DNA of 64,000 bases from Phorcus lineatus (taxonomy: Eukaryota; Mollusca; Gastropoda; Trochida; Trochidae), in contig OV121081.1 in the NCBI GenBank assembly GCA_921293015.1, positions 53,965,877 to 54,029,876 of the forward strand, written 5' to 3'. Positions 1 to 12,530 of the stretch are shown here, piece by piece (within the stretch, counting starts at the first letter, position 1; each line of letters begins with the position of its first letter). The notes beneath the pieces are model-generated. The model saw nothing but the letters and a program-made list of their open reading frames with translations. It was not told the origin of the DNA and did not search any database. The translations under genes were made by a program, and so were the position numbers.

Positions 1-599
1 ATGCACTTACCTAAATCGAAAGCATCAAGTTAACGCTTTCACTGAGGATTTATGTTAATTTTGTCTGAAGCCATTATTTCTCTCTGTATTTATCCCATAA
101 TATAACATATAAGACAGGGGTAGTCTTTGTATGGCAATACAGGGGCAAGAATACAGGGTTTGTACAGGGTTTAATCAATTATTAAAACTTTAACCTGTCC
201 ATGGTTTCAGAGTTAACAAAATCTGAAGGCAAGGTTCTTTCTAGCAACAGCTGAATGAGTCAAGGTTGTTTTCTGAATTACATTTGGAATATGGTAGGTG
301 AACATTAAGCTAGAGCGTAAATATGTAAACAAAAAACGTGTTGTGTGTGCATTGTTTGATAATATAACAACTAATTATCTATAAACCGCTTCTGTAATTT
401 AAATTGATATAATTGCTCTTCATTAATTTAACACTCGCTACTGGTTGAACAAAATATTTTGGATACTCTTTCGTCACGAAATATTCCTAACGATCTGTAA
501 ACGAAACTTGCACAAGTGCAAAAGTACAACTTTTAGTTTTCTAAAATAAATAATTTTATGATATGTAATATCTAAATAAAATTCAGTTATCAAATCCAA
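1..599. other. AT-rich stretch with nothing recognised
   Basis: No open frame with protein-like composition, no inverted or tandem repeat and no transposon terminus was found here. It is ordinary AT-rich intergenic or intronic sequence leading into the recombinase element that begins near position 600. Confidence 0.6.
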
Positions 600-779
600 A
601 TTGCCTATTAAGGGAGCTAACTTTATTCGCTTAGTGAAACTGGCAGACAGTCTACCAAAGGGAGGTCACTCTAATTCTGTGTCAGTTTTCACATGTGGTC
701 GGGCAGTCGCTGCTCAGTTAACGCTTTTTCAAACGCTTTGTTTATGCTTCCCGACTGAAAAATGCCACTCGACTGAAAA

Positions 780-1079
780 ATGACACATAAACAGAAACTT
801 AAGAAGCCTTACTCTAAGGTCTCTACAAAAATCACGATGAAGACACGGGGTGCGGGAAGAAAGCAAAGAGTGGTTTTGCAACAAGCGGGTGAGGCAGCCG
901 AGATGGAAGCACCGCCTGCCAACAAACAAGCAAGACAGGCGAGCCGGGAGAATTTTGCTTCTACCATATCTACAAGCACAGTTCCAGCGTTTCAGTTGGC
1001 GCCTCAAGCACAGGAACAGCATACCAGAATCCCAAGTACAATGTGGGCGACATGGAAAATGAAGTTGGCAGACTATTGA
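780..1079 (+). pseudogene. Possible first ORF of the recombinase element (basic, unknown)
   Basis: An open frame of 99 residues, rich in Lys, Arg, Gln and Ala, without a recognised domain. It starts about 200 bases inside the higher-GC block and ends about 200 bases before the recombinase piece, the place where such elements carry a first, often nucleic-acid-binding, ORF. The composition (repeated KK, RKQR and QAR clusters, no hydrophobic core) fits a disordered DNA- or RNA-binding protein, but no motif proves it. It could also be a chance frame in GC-richer sequence. Part of the fossil element. Confidence 0.25.
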
Positions 1080-1285
1080 ATATGTCAGTATCAACAGCAA
1101 CACATTGCAGCTATCAGTCGACATCATTAGTTAGTAGGTATGGTTGACCCTACCGAAAATTTCATTGTTAAATAGCTGCTTCAGGGTATAAAAAAGGGAG
1201 GATCTTAACCAGACTCCAGGGCTCCAATAACATTGCAGATGTTAACACAAAATCCTCATGTGAAGCAGCTTTATTCAGGATCCGC

Positions 1286-1630
1286 ATGTCCAAAACTGAC
1301 CAAAGGGAGGTTTTTGTTCAAATTGGGTACCATGATGACAAAGGGACTTGTCCAATCTCCTTGTTGAAATCTTACTTGGTTATTAGACCAGCCTCTTTGT
1401 CACAACAGTCACTTTTCATTCACAATGATGGGAAGCAAGTAACAAGATACCAGTTCACAGCAGTATTACCTAAATGTCTTGTGTTCATTGGTGTAAATCA
1501 CAGTGTTTTCAGATCGCATTCTTTCCGTATTGGGGCAGCAATTGATCCAGGGCATTCCAACTGAGACCATCAAATCTTGGGGACGATGGAAGTCTGATGC
1601 ATTTAGGAGTTACATCAAAGTAAGGTTTGT
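1286..1630 (+). pseudogene. Tyrosine recombinase (phage-integrase fold), C-terminal part, fossil
   Basis: The frame from 1286 encodes about 92 residues and ends with the box II signature SHSFRIGAA, the H-x-x-R motif of tyrosine recombinases. Upstream features fit the eukaryotic YR-retroelement subfamily: an SKTDQ start, a CPISLLKSYL helix and TRYQF before the catalytic motif. Sequence just after it still resembles the WGRWKSDAF helix that carries the nucleophilic tyrosine in this family. In the living element the enzyme would cut and join DNA during integration. Only the C-terminal half of the catalytic domain is here and it is broken. The SGNH piece follows at once, which fixes the element type more firmly than the recombinase alone. 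Confidence 0.7.
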
Positions 1631-1674
1631 ATAGATAACACTGCTGCCAATATTGCTGTGCTAAAACCTTTCCA

Positions 1675-2235
1675 ATGCTTTCAGATGTTTGGTTCGTGGG
1701 CTCATCTTATGTCTACTGGGTAATGAAAAATGCAGACCGCCTAGGATTTGGTCGTAATATTCACCTAGACAAGATTGGGGCTAATGTGAAGTGGATGGGC
1801 AAAAGGGGCATGCCGTGGATGGATCACCTTCCTGGTCTCAGACACATGTTAAAGACGTCACCTACACCTCAGGCATTGATTCTTCATATTGGATCTAATG
1901 ACTTGTAAGTGTTACCGGTTACCAGTTTTCCCAAAACATAGAGGAGCTAATTACCTATTTGAATTTGGCTATGCCCTCTATTAAGGTGATTTGGTCCGAT
2001 ATCCTTCGAAGGAGGGTATGGCAAGGTGCTATCAGCTGCCATTGAAAGGAAAAGGAAACGAGTAAATCGTATTGCCACCCTAAAATTTTCAAAGGTTGGT
2101 GGCATCAGAATTCGTCATGACATCTCTTCAGATAACCAAGCTTTGTATAGAGGAGATGATGTCCACCTTTCTGATATTGGCATAGCAATATTTCTGGAGG
2201 AAATCCAGACAGCTTTGGAGAATAGTTTATGCTAA
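1675..2235 (+). pseudogene. SGNH/GDSL hydrolase-like domain of the recombinase element, fossil
   Basis: The piece begins with WFVGSSYVYW, the block I motif of SGNH hydrolases with the serine in the GSS turn. It continues with KRGMPW and the block III type HIGSNDL, which carries the conserved Asn. The distal end has YRGDDVHLSDIG, matching block V with its D-x-V-H catalytic pair. The spacing matches the hydrolase that follows the recombinase in Ngaro-like elements of fish, amphibians and molluscs. The role there is unproven; an esterase acting on lipids or on the host cell surface has been guessed. The copy is broken but all key motif blocks can still be recognised. Confidence 0.65.
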
Positions 2236-2482
2236 TCTCACCAGGATATTTGTGGCGGTGATCTCATGGGTATGTGATCTGTGGCGGGGCCCTGGGGGAT
2301 ATTATCAGTTTAGGTAAACTTAGCCTAGTGGTTGGTCATTCGTCTACTGCCTACATACCTGTCTATGTGATATCCTAGCAGGTCTAATTTTAGGTGCTAT
2401 GCTTTTGATCTAATGGGAGAGTGGCTTTTGTATATGTGTTGACCCTCTCAGGGGGCATTCTTCCATTGGTAAATATTTTTAG

Positions 2483-2680
2483 CCGGTGGCTTGCCGGAAA
2501 AAGTGGTTACATGCGGCTTGCAGGAGGGGTGGTTATAGACGGCTTGTCGGAATGTGTGTTACCTGCGGCTTTCAAGAATGTGAGTTTCCGGTGGCTTACC
2601 GGTGTCTGCTTTTACCTGTGGCTTGCAGGGCAAATGATTACCGACGGCTTGTCGGAGTATAGGTACCTGTGGCGTACAGG
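2483..2680 (+). repeat. Array of eight GGCTT-loop hairpins, 26-base pitch, 104-base higher-order unit
   Basis: Eight 15-base units start at 2483, 2510, 2536, 2562, 2588, 2615, 2641 and 2666. Each has a five-base left arm, the loop GGCTT (GGCGT in the last) and a five-base right arm. Three are perfect stems with different arms: CCGGT/ACCGG, CCGAC/GTCGG and CCTGT/ACAGG. Two more pair with a single T-G wobble; the rest are decayed. Arm types follow the order CCGG, (C)xTGC, xxGAC, CCTGC, then CCGG, CCTG, CCGAC, CCTG, so four hairpins form a unit of about 104 bases that occurs twice. The pitch is not a multiple of three, so the overlapping 95-codon frame (2421-2708) is not the reason for conservation. 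The array lies just 3' of the hydrolase piece. Confidence 0.85.
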
Positions 2681-2700
2681 AGGGGTGGGAGAGGGAACTC

Positions 2701-3254
2701 ATCTGTGAGTTCATACCTCTAATCTGAGTTGCTCCTAAACCATCTGTTTGGCACTCAGAAATAGGGTATATTTTCATCCCCCAGGGTTCCGTCACAAATA
2801 TATGAATAAACTGCGCCCTTGTTTTTCCAATCAGCCTTCTGTTGTTTTTCAAGCAATATATTGCTTGCGTGTATCATTTCTATTCCACTATTTGGTCATT
2901 TTGATAAAATATATTCTTCTTCTTTATTAAGTGATTAAGGTTTAATGTAAACTAGGTCCAGTCGCTTCCAGAACTATTTTTCGCTCGTCAATACAAGATA
3001 AATGTAAGATCTATACTCCTGGCTGGTATTTCAATATAACTTCCGCTTGAACCGAAACATTCAAGAATATTTATTACAGTCAATCAGATTGGTCTCGCTT
3101 CTTTCAGTCCCCATTCGTTGTCTGTGTAAACCACTTTGTTTGTTTGCCCTGTCAAGAAACCTTGTAATTTTCTCTTCCGAGCTGATGGAAATCTGGTTTA
3201 CAATTCTATATTGGTGTCATTCTCGTTTGAAAAAAAAAGTTTAAAATTTTTTTC
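2701..3254. other. Sequence between the recombinase fossil and the mariner
   Basis: No motif or repeat recognised. It may include the 3' end of the recombinase element, but no matching terminal sequence was found upstream near position 600 that would mark a boundary. Confidence 0.4.
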
Positions 3255-4455
3255 TTCTGAAATTTAGAATTGTAGTTAATAAATTCTTAGAAGTGAGTAT
3301 TGATACACCCCGGAAGATATCGTCCATGTCATTATTGAGATCATCATAAGGCCATCATAGATCATTTACTTAAAGTTTACAACCTGTTAAACACAGGTAT
3401 GCTCCTCTAATCATGGAAAATTATAACACTGAGCATCATGCGGTTATCAAGTTTCTCACAAAAGACAGGGTGAATACATAAACACATATAAGTATGACCA
3501 ATGTGTATGGGAAAGGTATATTCTATATTCTACTGCAAAATGATCAGCTGAGTTAAAGCGGGATCAAAACTCCTAGACGATGGCCCACAGTTAGGAAGGC
3601 CTGTTGAAGCCAATAGGAATGATATGGTTGCACAGATCCTGGGATTTATGATGTCCGATCGTAGAATAAAGGGGGATGAGATATCTCAAGAGAGTGCACC
3701 ATATTTAAAGAGCTCTTGCATGTGTCCAAGGTGTCTGCAAGATAGATACCACGAAAATTAAATGCACAAGATCGAGTTGAATCCAGTTGTGACCTCATGG
3801 ACATCTACAATGCGGATCCCAATAACTTTCATACCTGTCTGGATCGGGGGATGAAACGTGGATTCATCACTGGGATTGTGACACATACATCTAATGGAAG
3901 CATAAGCACTGTCCTGTACCCAAAGAATTTCAAAACTCAGCCTTCTGCTTCATGGCGACCATTTTCTGGAGGCGAGAGTATAAAGCACCTAAACCTATAA
4001 TAACAGGAGCCGACTAAGCTGACTTGTTGAAGCATATGGGAGCGGTGATCAAGTATATAAGGTGCGGTATGTTGACTGCTGGAGTTATGCTTCTTTATGA
4101 CAGCGATCCAGTGCACATGAGTCGTACTGCACAGGCTGCACTTCAACAATGTAGCGTTGAACAATTTAACTATCCCCTACAGTCCAAATCCGGCCCCAAG
4201 CGACTTCTTTATGTTTTGCAAATTAATATTACACTTGCCAGATACAAGATTTGGCAATGAGGATAAACTCAAGGCAGCTAATGAAGCGTGGCTGAGGGGC
4301 CAGTCGGAAGACTTCTACCGCAAGGGCATAGACAGTCTCAACGACAAATGGGAAAAGTGCATCAAGGTCCAGGGAGATTATATTGAAAAATAAAATCAAC
4401 ATCACAATTATTGGCTTCTGTTTTATATCCACTTCTATGAATTAATCTTCGCAAG
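3255..4455 (+). mobile_element. Decayed near-full-length mariner transposon, family A
   Basis: The body shows mariner transposase landmarks in order on the plus strand: DIYNADPNNF, then DETWIHHWD carrying the first catalytic Asp, then MLTAGVMLLYDSDPVH with the second Asp. YSPNPAPSDFF follows, where the family has YSPDLAPSDFF, so the third catalytic Asp has become Asn. The C-terminal end reads DFYRKGIDSLNDKWEKCI and closes with GDYIEK and a stop near 4393. Frame changes and in-frame stops separate these blocks, so no transposase can be made. The outer sequence aligns by eye with the element at 41210-42055 (same 3' UTR words, CTTCTATGAA and the TCATTATTGAGAT stretch), which makes them one family. 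The inverted repeats here are too worn to set exact ends. Confidence 0.8.
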
Positions 4456-7400
4456 ATGTCATTTTCGTGTTATGTTTTAAGAAATAAATAAAGTTACAAC
4501 AGACATATCATTTGAATGCTAAGTCGATACAGTGACGTGTTATTTCATGAAATCATACCAACATTTACCATACAATGCCTACATGTACATGGTGACGCTT
4601 AGTGCTAAGTAGCTGCTTTAAATTTACACTTTCCTCAGGGTAATGATATATGTAGCGCTTTGATCATGCATTAGTGCGCGGAAAAAGGCGGCATATATGA
4701 ACAAACAGTGTTAGTAGATCAACGATGGATTATACTTCCTATTTTCACACTGCATGGTCTCAAGGTAAATGAGTTAGGTTCGTCGCTTGTCCGTGGGAGA
4801 AAGGACACGTTTTGTTAGTATGATTATGTTTATTATATTATTTACCCCATAGAAATGCACTCGATATAATTGCAGACCATCGACTGCTTCAGGTATTCAT
4901 ATACATTAAAGTGCTAATAGAGCTGATAATATCCGTTATTTGCTATGAAATACCTTTTTTGTATTACAAGATGAATAATTATTATTTTTACACAAGAAAT
5001 GTGTCACAAAAAGAAGCCTTATTTTTTCATTAAGAAATGATAATAGTTACAAGGGCTCATGTGATTCTGTAGGGCAAATGGTTAAAGTATATGAACATAG
5101 AGTGTTATTACATCGACGATTGATTATTCTTATTATAAAAAATCATTGATTATCAATGCTTACATGTATCATAGATAATTTGAAATAGTTCTACACAGGG
5201 CACGTTTACAATCTCTTTGTAAGTAAAAATGAAAACCTTATATTAGGATTGTGGACAAAGTTACTAATATGCTACTAAAATCTTGTACAAAATCCGGATT
5301 ATTATACAAGACTGTCTTCATATTTGAGCAAGGTGTGGGAACAGTTAACGATGCTTAGTAGACGCGTGTTGAGTGTTAACACTGAAACCTGAGAGGTAAC
5401 TATTACAATGTCTGGAACTAACAACTCATAGGTCGACGTGAACTCGATTCTGTCTGACACTTTAGGTCACTGTGATCGAATGGCCTTTCAGTTATGTTTT
5501 TTAGCTTCTGTTCATTATTTCAGCTCATTGTTTTAGGGTTGCGTAACTAACAACTTCTGTCAATATAGAATAAAGAATGTTTTCATTAAGGATCATTGGA
5601 GATATTATAACATTTGGGAGTTTCACAACTTTTTATGTGTTTTTTTTCAATAGAAATTAGTCATTTGAATAATCTATTTATTAATATCGTTTTGTACGTT
5701 TTTTTTTCTCAAATCACTTCAACGTCGCTATCGTTTTTTATTTAATGATTCAAAAGTACTAGTAGTTATATATAACGCTTCTAAAAAGATTGAAATAATC
5801 ATGGTTATTACGAAAAGTTGTTGTTGCTAGCGTTGCAGAAAATTATACTTATCTAATGTTTCATGGTAAGATTGACATATCTATCAACATTGTATTTATT
5901 CTTTGATTAACTTCTCAAAAACATGTATAAAATAATTTCTAAACAAAATATATTTGTCGATGCTGAAATATGCTTCCAGATAAACAAGGTGTACTCTTCT
6001 CGAAATATGTCCGCCTTGATCCGATTAACTTACTATAAAGAGGTCTTTAAACTGAATCATCTATTTCTTGCGTGTAAGCCTTCCACTAACACAGTTTTAG
6101 ATAAGGAAGTGTTGTATAAGCTGGAATAGATTTCTAAATTTTGTAGTTCATAGTAAAAGAATTCTACCATCATTACGTATATTGTTACATAAACATTTGC
6201 ATATAATGCACTTTATCATAACTGTCAAGATATATTGTATATTTAGCCTTGCACATTGCAAGCTGGTTAACGAGTATTGAAGTATACATTTGTATTTTTG
6301 CAACATGACTCTCTCAAAAACGTTACGTTGTCAGGTAGTTTTACCACCATATGCTGTTTGGGTCTATATTTTGAAAGATGAAATAAAATCTGTCTGGTAT
6401 GAAAAAAAAACTCGAGAATTTTTATGCTAAAACTGATTAGTTTTACGTACTGAGTCATATAAGTCAAATTGTCCTGATGTTCTGATCAGATATTTCTTAG
6501 TGAAAACATACTTCAATTAAAACAATTTAAAATGAAATATTTTTTAGAATTGAAATTATTGCATGAGCATATTTCAATATAATTATTCTTAAATAGACCA
6601 CTGCATTTCTCTGAATTAGCTTTTACCATGAAACCATATTTTTATCATGGAAATTGTGCATTTGAAAAGAAATCAGGTGATTTTATAATAAAGTTTGTAA
6701 GTAAGCAATGATGACAAATGCATTAACATACTTACTCTCAGGGTCTATTGCCTCCAGGTTAAGGAATTTTGTTTCAAATGTTGCGATAAGTATTGTCGTA
6801 GTATAATAATTTATATGAAATACATACGAATTTGAGATTACAATGAAATGCATATTGCTAAACAATAAGAAAAGCCAATCAATCAAGTTGCCATCATGAC
6901 TGTACTTTCTGAGTTTGCTGACTACAGGTAGACTAACAACAACTTTATAGAATTATACATGATCATACATTATTACGATTCTGGCAGTAAATCGATTTAA
7001 TATCTATAATATTGGAAAGACCTACTTAATACACGTATTTATATTCATTATTCATGTCCAAATATTAGTAAATTTGAAACATAAACATGTAGCAAAAATA
7101 TAATTTGGATTTGTTGTTAATCAAAGATTTGCCTGCTTGTTCATTTCCAAAGATTGATGCTCTCTTGTCTCTTGATTTATTTTATATGTTTGCCTTTTTA
7201 GTCAAGAAATCACTAACAGATATGGTTTGCGCAATATTATTTCTACTCGTTCACACTCTCGTGCATTATCTTCTTGAGTGATCAATTAATACTAGCTCTA
7301 GTTCGTCCAATAGCTGAATTATGATTCCAGAATCTGGTAATACAGATATGACTTTCATTTTATCATAATTTTAAAGGAAATGAATTGATACCTGTATATA

Positions 7401-9237
7401 CACAGAATATCGATAAAATTACATTTTCCAAACACTATGGCATTATCGATTGTAATAAATGCACTTTTATAGGTTTGAATCTGAGTAACACTGGTAAGAT
7501 AGTTTTGACATATCTGTTGTCATATCTAACATTCCAATATAATTTCGTTTGAACGTTATCTTTATATATGTAACAGGTGCTCAATAAATGAACATTACAC
7601 AAAGAGACTGTGAAGAGAGAGATTTATCTTTGTCATATAGTGATGAGAATGTCAGTGTTTAATACATCGTGCATATTGCATCAATTACATCAGTTGCATC
7701 GATATTCCTTCACCATAAAAGCTGGGGTGTTTGAGTACAAATAAAATGTATTTTACTTTGAAATGTACAATGATACCGAGTCAGTTACGAAAATTGAACT
7801 AAATCTGTGTTGACCTGATCATGTTAGTACCATATCACTAACTAGAATTTTGATTAATCAATGTATCCCATAAGTAGTACCTTTGTTTCACTTATGAAAT
7901 ATTGCTTAGTAATATTTATTTTTCTGGATAAGTTGCGTCGTGTCGTGTCGGATAAGTTTGATATAATTTGGAACTTTCTCATGCAGATTATATTATTTTT
8001 ACAAGATACTGTAACTAACAGATTGTAGTGAAAGTTGTTTTCAAACCTCTAAAGTTTCGTCCATATTATTATGATTTTCTCAAACAAAACCGAGGGGAGG
8101 GGGAGGTTTTGATCCAACTTACGAAGCGATTAAAGAAAACATATCGACCTTACTTTAATAGTTGATATCTACACGATTTCAATGGTATTTAATGCTGAAA
8201 GATCAAATGTCTTGCTACCCATAACGCACACATGAAGTGCATTCACCTTCCGTCTCGTGAAGTACACAGGATCCTACTGACAAACAATCGTCAACGTTGT
8301 CGTGGTCATTCATGGCCGAGTTTGTAAGAGTGCCTGTTTTACAAGCAAAGGGTTTAGAAATCGAAACCAGCCAGTAATGTTGACATAATTGAATGTTCTT
8401 ATATTGCCTTTATTTATAAGGTAATGCAACACACGAGACACAGACATTGATAAATCTTCAAGACACCAGGATTTTAAAGAATCTTTCTAACATTTGCGTG
8501 ATTTCGTGCATTTAATCATTATTATTGAATGATATGAAAAATCTGTGCACAAAGCCATCTTTTTGATAATTCATTATCTTACTACATCTCTTATTTTATT
8601 ATCCCTTTTTGTGTTAAGTTTTCAAGGTTTCCTTAATTTTCAATCAACGAAAAATGTATCCTTTCATTTGCTTGAATGAAGATTTAGCCAACTATACATA
8701 TCTATTGTCATCTTACTGATTTGCACTTACTGGATGATTTTTCTGTTGTCTGTATTCTCCACTTTACAAAGTATTACTCTAAATTAGTCTGCTTTAGGAA
8801 AGAAAGAAAGACATGTACACGCATTATCTGCATTAGCAAAATTCATTTCATTCTGCATACAAATTCATGTAGTCATAAGCTAGTGTGTAAAATAGTTACT
8901 AACCTCGACCTATTGTTCAAGTTAGATGAATCCTCACGCACGTGAATCATGGACAGTAAAATGCCTAGTAATTTGCAGAACGAAACATGCCATTTAGTAT
9001 TTTCAAGGTTAAAATGGTTTGTGTAAGAACGTTTTCATGTTTATGAAAACATTGGACGTTTGTGTCTAATGTTTTGGTAATGAAAGGTATCAGTTTTTAT
9101 TAAGCACACTCTATCCCATAATTTGCTATATAGAAAATATTCCCTCCTGGATTTCCACGAAATTAGTCTTGAACCATCCAGTTCTAACCTATTGCTGAAT
9201 CTGTTTCCCCCTATTTGATTTCCTTTCTTCTTTATCT
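4456..9237. other. Long AT-rich stretch with no recognisable gene
   Basis: About 4.8 kb without a protein-like open frame, clear transposon terminus or tandem array. The longest frames are 60-74 codons, low in GC and rich in Ile, Lys, Phe and Tyr, as expected by chance in AT-rich DNA. A small GTCGTGTCG-type local duplication lies near 7935 and a purine run at 8092-8107. Confidence 0.6.
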
Positions 9238-9640
9238 ATCCCATAAAACATGTCTGAGTTTTACTTGGTAATGTACATACTACAAACATTAATCACACTG
9301 GCCTAGTTGATAGTAAACTATTTTCTCAGTAAGAGTATAGTGGCGTGTGGTATTAAGACAAGCTGTGACATTTTGCAAATAAAACCAGTATAATTTCCCC
9401 AAAAGTTTCCATCATGTTATATTGCTTTAGCTGATTTTCGTTCCTGCTTTACTGTTCCACATAAAACACATCTTTGTTTCACTTGGTGGTGTAAGACACT
9501 GGATACATACATCACAATGACCAAGTTAATTGAAAATTATTTTCTGAGAACGATTATAATGGCGTGTGCTATTAGGAAAAGTACATTAAAACAAGTATAC
9601 TATTCTCAAAAGTATCATGCAAATGTCATCCATAATGTTA
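9238..9640 (+). repeat. Degenerate tandem dimer, about 215 bp period, family D
   Basis: Two diverged copies follow one another. Each runs through a CATAAAACA block, an ACTTGGT block, an ATCACA-TGGCC or ATCACAATGACC block, TATTTTCT and a final ATGGCGTGTG-TATTA or TAGTGGCGTGTGGTATTA block. The linker also repeats (AAAAGTTTCCATCATGTTATAT near 9400, AAAAGTATCATG near 9610). The same dimer occurs reversed at 13290-13600. Noncoding; origin unknown. Confidence 0.6.
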
Positions 9641-12530
9641 TATCACTGTGTGACAAAAAACTTAATTGTTGTGACATTCCGGAACATGTGGTTTGAGTGT
9701 AATTTAACTATAACGAAATCCCCTAAATAAAGCTTTAGCATTGACGTCGTGTGAGATGTACAAAGGATATTTATTGGAAGGTGTAGCCCTTCATTTTGGA
9801 ATTCACTTAATTTAAACGATTCGTTTTCGAAATATAATGGTATAGGCATACAGAAATATGAACAAAAAATATGTTAGAGTATTCATACCGTAAACCTATC
9901 TTACAATGCTTGAAAGAGACACCTAACCCCGCCACTGTGAACGTAAATCAAAATTCAATAAAAGGCAATTTTTCACCTACGCATAAGGGATTTCTCACAT
10001 TAAAAATAAAGGGTACATAACCGAAAACTGAATGCTTGTGTTTTTATCTTCTTTTCTTCATAAAAGTTTTTTTGAAGAAAGGATATGTTTTAAAAAAAGA
10101 ATTAAAAATCAAATGGTTCTGACTGGGCTAGTCTTCCTTAATATGATGACCTTAATCATTGCAAAACATTCTACATCACTTAGAAAGGTATGTCAGTGAA
10201 TTATTGTTAATAAGTTCCAAAATTTTACAGTAATAATTCATTATTACTTTGTAGGTCACTCTCTGTTTAAGACGATATCTGTTATTCTAATCTTCCAGAT
10301 GTTTATCCAGGACATTACGATGATAAACCGTGAACACAACGAAGTGCTAACGTCCAAAGGCAAGTTAATTGATATATGAGCTCGACATATGCATGGTATA
10401 TGTTAGTCAAACGTCTTGACGATATACCGATATCTACCGAACCAAACTTACAAATAGCACACGTTATTGTTATTATCAGACGAGAAGAACACAACATATA
10501 CTTGCAAATCTAAGAAAGCTGACCGAGTTTCTTTTCAGGTCTGAGGTGAGTAACAAGAATGTTCAAGTCTATTTTGATAAGTAAACTACACAAATTGATC
10601 AACATAGATACCAGAGTAATAAGCCAGACCAATCTGATTGAGTGTGAAAAGATTCTTCAATATTTCGGTGGAAGAGGAAGTGAAATACCAGCCAGAAGTG
10701 AAGCGCTTCTAACTTCTGAGCTACACTTATGATATGATAGTGAAAAAGAAAGGTCCAAAAGCTTTTGCATAATTTGCAGTGTTCCTGTCACTTTATGAAA
10801 ATAAATGTTTATAAATTCATAAATGAGGAGAACACTCACAAATAGAATAGCTGTAAAAATAGTTAGCAATGGCAAGTCAATCCTTGATATTATTATATTT
10901 TCCCCAACGTTATGTCAATATTAATTCAGAAACTAGCCTCCTCAAATGCAGCTATTCAGAAATATGTTACCTTCAACTTATCAACTAACAGCTACTATTC
11001 CCTTGTGTTGAAATATTTTCACTTATCGATGACCTTGACCTTTAAAACAGAATTAATGGGACACTTAAAACATGTTCATGCATTCTGTAGATCTTGCCTG
11101 GAGGTCTGCTAAAAAGATATTGAAACCAAGACAAACTCACTTCTATAGCTAAGTCTATAGATTTACCTCTACTTCTGTCTCGTGTGTTACATCATGTGAT
11201 AAATCTACGGCAGATTTTATTTAAATGCTGGGAGACAGAAAGGCTTCAGACGAAATAAACGTAAATCCTCACTGTAGGATTCAAATGGATGCTTTCCAGA
11301 CTAATTTAGTTAAGTAACTCCACTATATAAAAGTAAGTGTACTCGTATGTTCAAGTTTGGGTAAGTGCAGCTAAATATGGACGTATGCATTTTATTGTGT
11401 TCAATATAGATGAAATGTTCCAAGTTTATGGTTTATCGCTGAATGTTAAACTTAAAGATTACATATTGAATACCATATATCGTCTTAACTAGAGAGTGAC
11501 TAAAAAGTAAATAATGAAAGTGATGATTCACCATGAAATGAATGAAAACATATTTCACTGACATACCTTTTTTAGTATTGTTGTCACTTTTGCAACAAAC
11601 AATTGACATATGTAATGCACATAACACATACTGCTGCATTGATTATTGAGGTCATCGTATGAAGAATACTAGCCGAGTCAAATTGTTGTGTCATACATAA
11701 GCTTATTTCATGTGAAAATTCTTTACCTCTTGGTTTTCAAAAGAAACACTCGAGTATTCAGTTTTTCGGTATGTACCATCTACTTTGAATGTGATAAAAA
11801 TCATCTTTCTTCTACTCATGATAGTAATTTATGACATTTTTTAACCCCATGTCCATCGCTCCAACTACAATTAGCAGAAGATATATTTTTTCAGTTTACC
11901 TCAAAAGTGACAGCAGTTAACTTACAACAAATGATATCAAAGGTGTGATTTCGAGAACAAAGGATATCTCTTAAATTTTAAATTACATTGTAAATCACAG
12001 ATGACTTCAAATGTTTGAGGATTTCTTAATTAGTCATTGCTCTAAAAACAGATATTTTTTTGTAACAGGAGCACATTTGATTTGATTTTCAAATAAAAAT
12101 ATGTCATTGTTTTAGTTGGTAATCATATTGTGAAGTATCGCAATTGGTATTTTTAAGTTTTCTTTTTAATCTATTTACTCTGAAAGTACTGGCTTTCTAA
12201 AATACAAAACCGTTTATGTTAAATAAATTCTTAAGATTGGTATTTGGGGCTTTGTTCATATGTAAGACTAACATTATCGTCAGACTTCTCATTGTATTTT
12301 TGCTTCATGATAGTAAATTCACATTGTGATACATGTCTTATGATGACGAGTGGGTACTTAAAACTGAGGTGAATAAGCTTTGTCTTGTGTTGTCTTTCCC
12401 AGGGTGCTATTTCTTTTTTGCTCTTGTTATATTGTTGTGAATTCTGCTAATATGTAAATATAAGGTTATACAAAACTGAAGTTTTCTAGGAAATAAAGAA
12501 ATGACCATCCGTCAGTGTATGTGAACTGTT
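9641..12530. other. AT-rich stretch with nothing recognised
   Basis: No protein-like frames. Isolated splice-like words occur (for example TTTCTTTTCAG near 10536, followed seven bases later by GTGAGT) but without a supporting open frame. Confidence 0.55.

Larger units (their letters stand above)
600..2700 (+). mobile_element. Fossil tyrosine-recombinase element with SGNH hydrolase (Ngaro/DIRS-like or Crypton-like)
   Basis: A block of visibly higher GC than its surroundings. In order it carries a short basic-rich frame (780-1079), a tyrosine-recombinase piece (1286-1630), an SGNH/GDSL-hydrolase-like piece (1675-2235) and an array of small hairpins (2483-2680). A recombinase followed by an SGNH hydrolase is known from Ngaro-type DIRS-like retrotransposons. 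I see no reverse transcriptase in the roughly 1.2 kb upstream, so this is either a strongly shortened Ngaro-like copy or an RT-less (Crypton-like) element with the same cargo. The element is broken in several places and is clearly old. Exact ends and terminal repeats were not found; 600 and 2700 mark where the higher-GC, element-like sequence begins and stops. Confidence 0.6.

Noticed and set aside
729-1127. 132-codon minus-strand frame with Cys/Leu/Arg-rich product
   Set aside because: It is the antisense of the first-ORF region of the recombinase fossil; the composition is what a GC-richer antisense gives and no motif is present.
2421-2708. 95-codon frame with repeated RWLAG and DGLSE phrases, a possible repeat protein
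   Set aside because: The phrases come from the hairpin array. The 26-base pitch is not a multiple of three, so the phrases fall in step only because two 27-base and one 25-base intervals occur.
10520-10560. Possible microexon between TTTCTTTTCAG and GTGAGT, seven bases
   Set aside because: No open frame on either side and no partner exons; splice-like words of this quality occur by chance.
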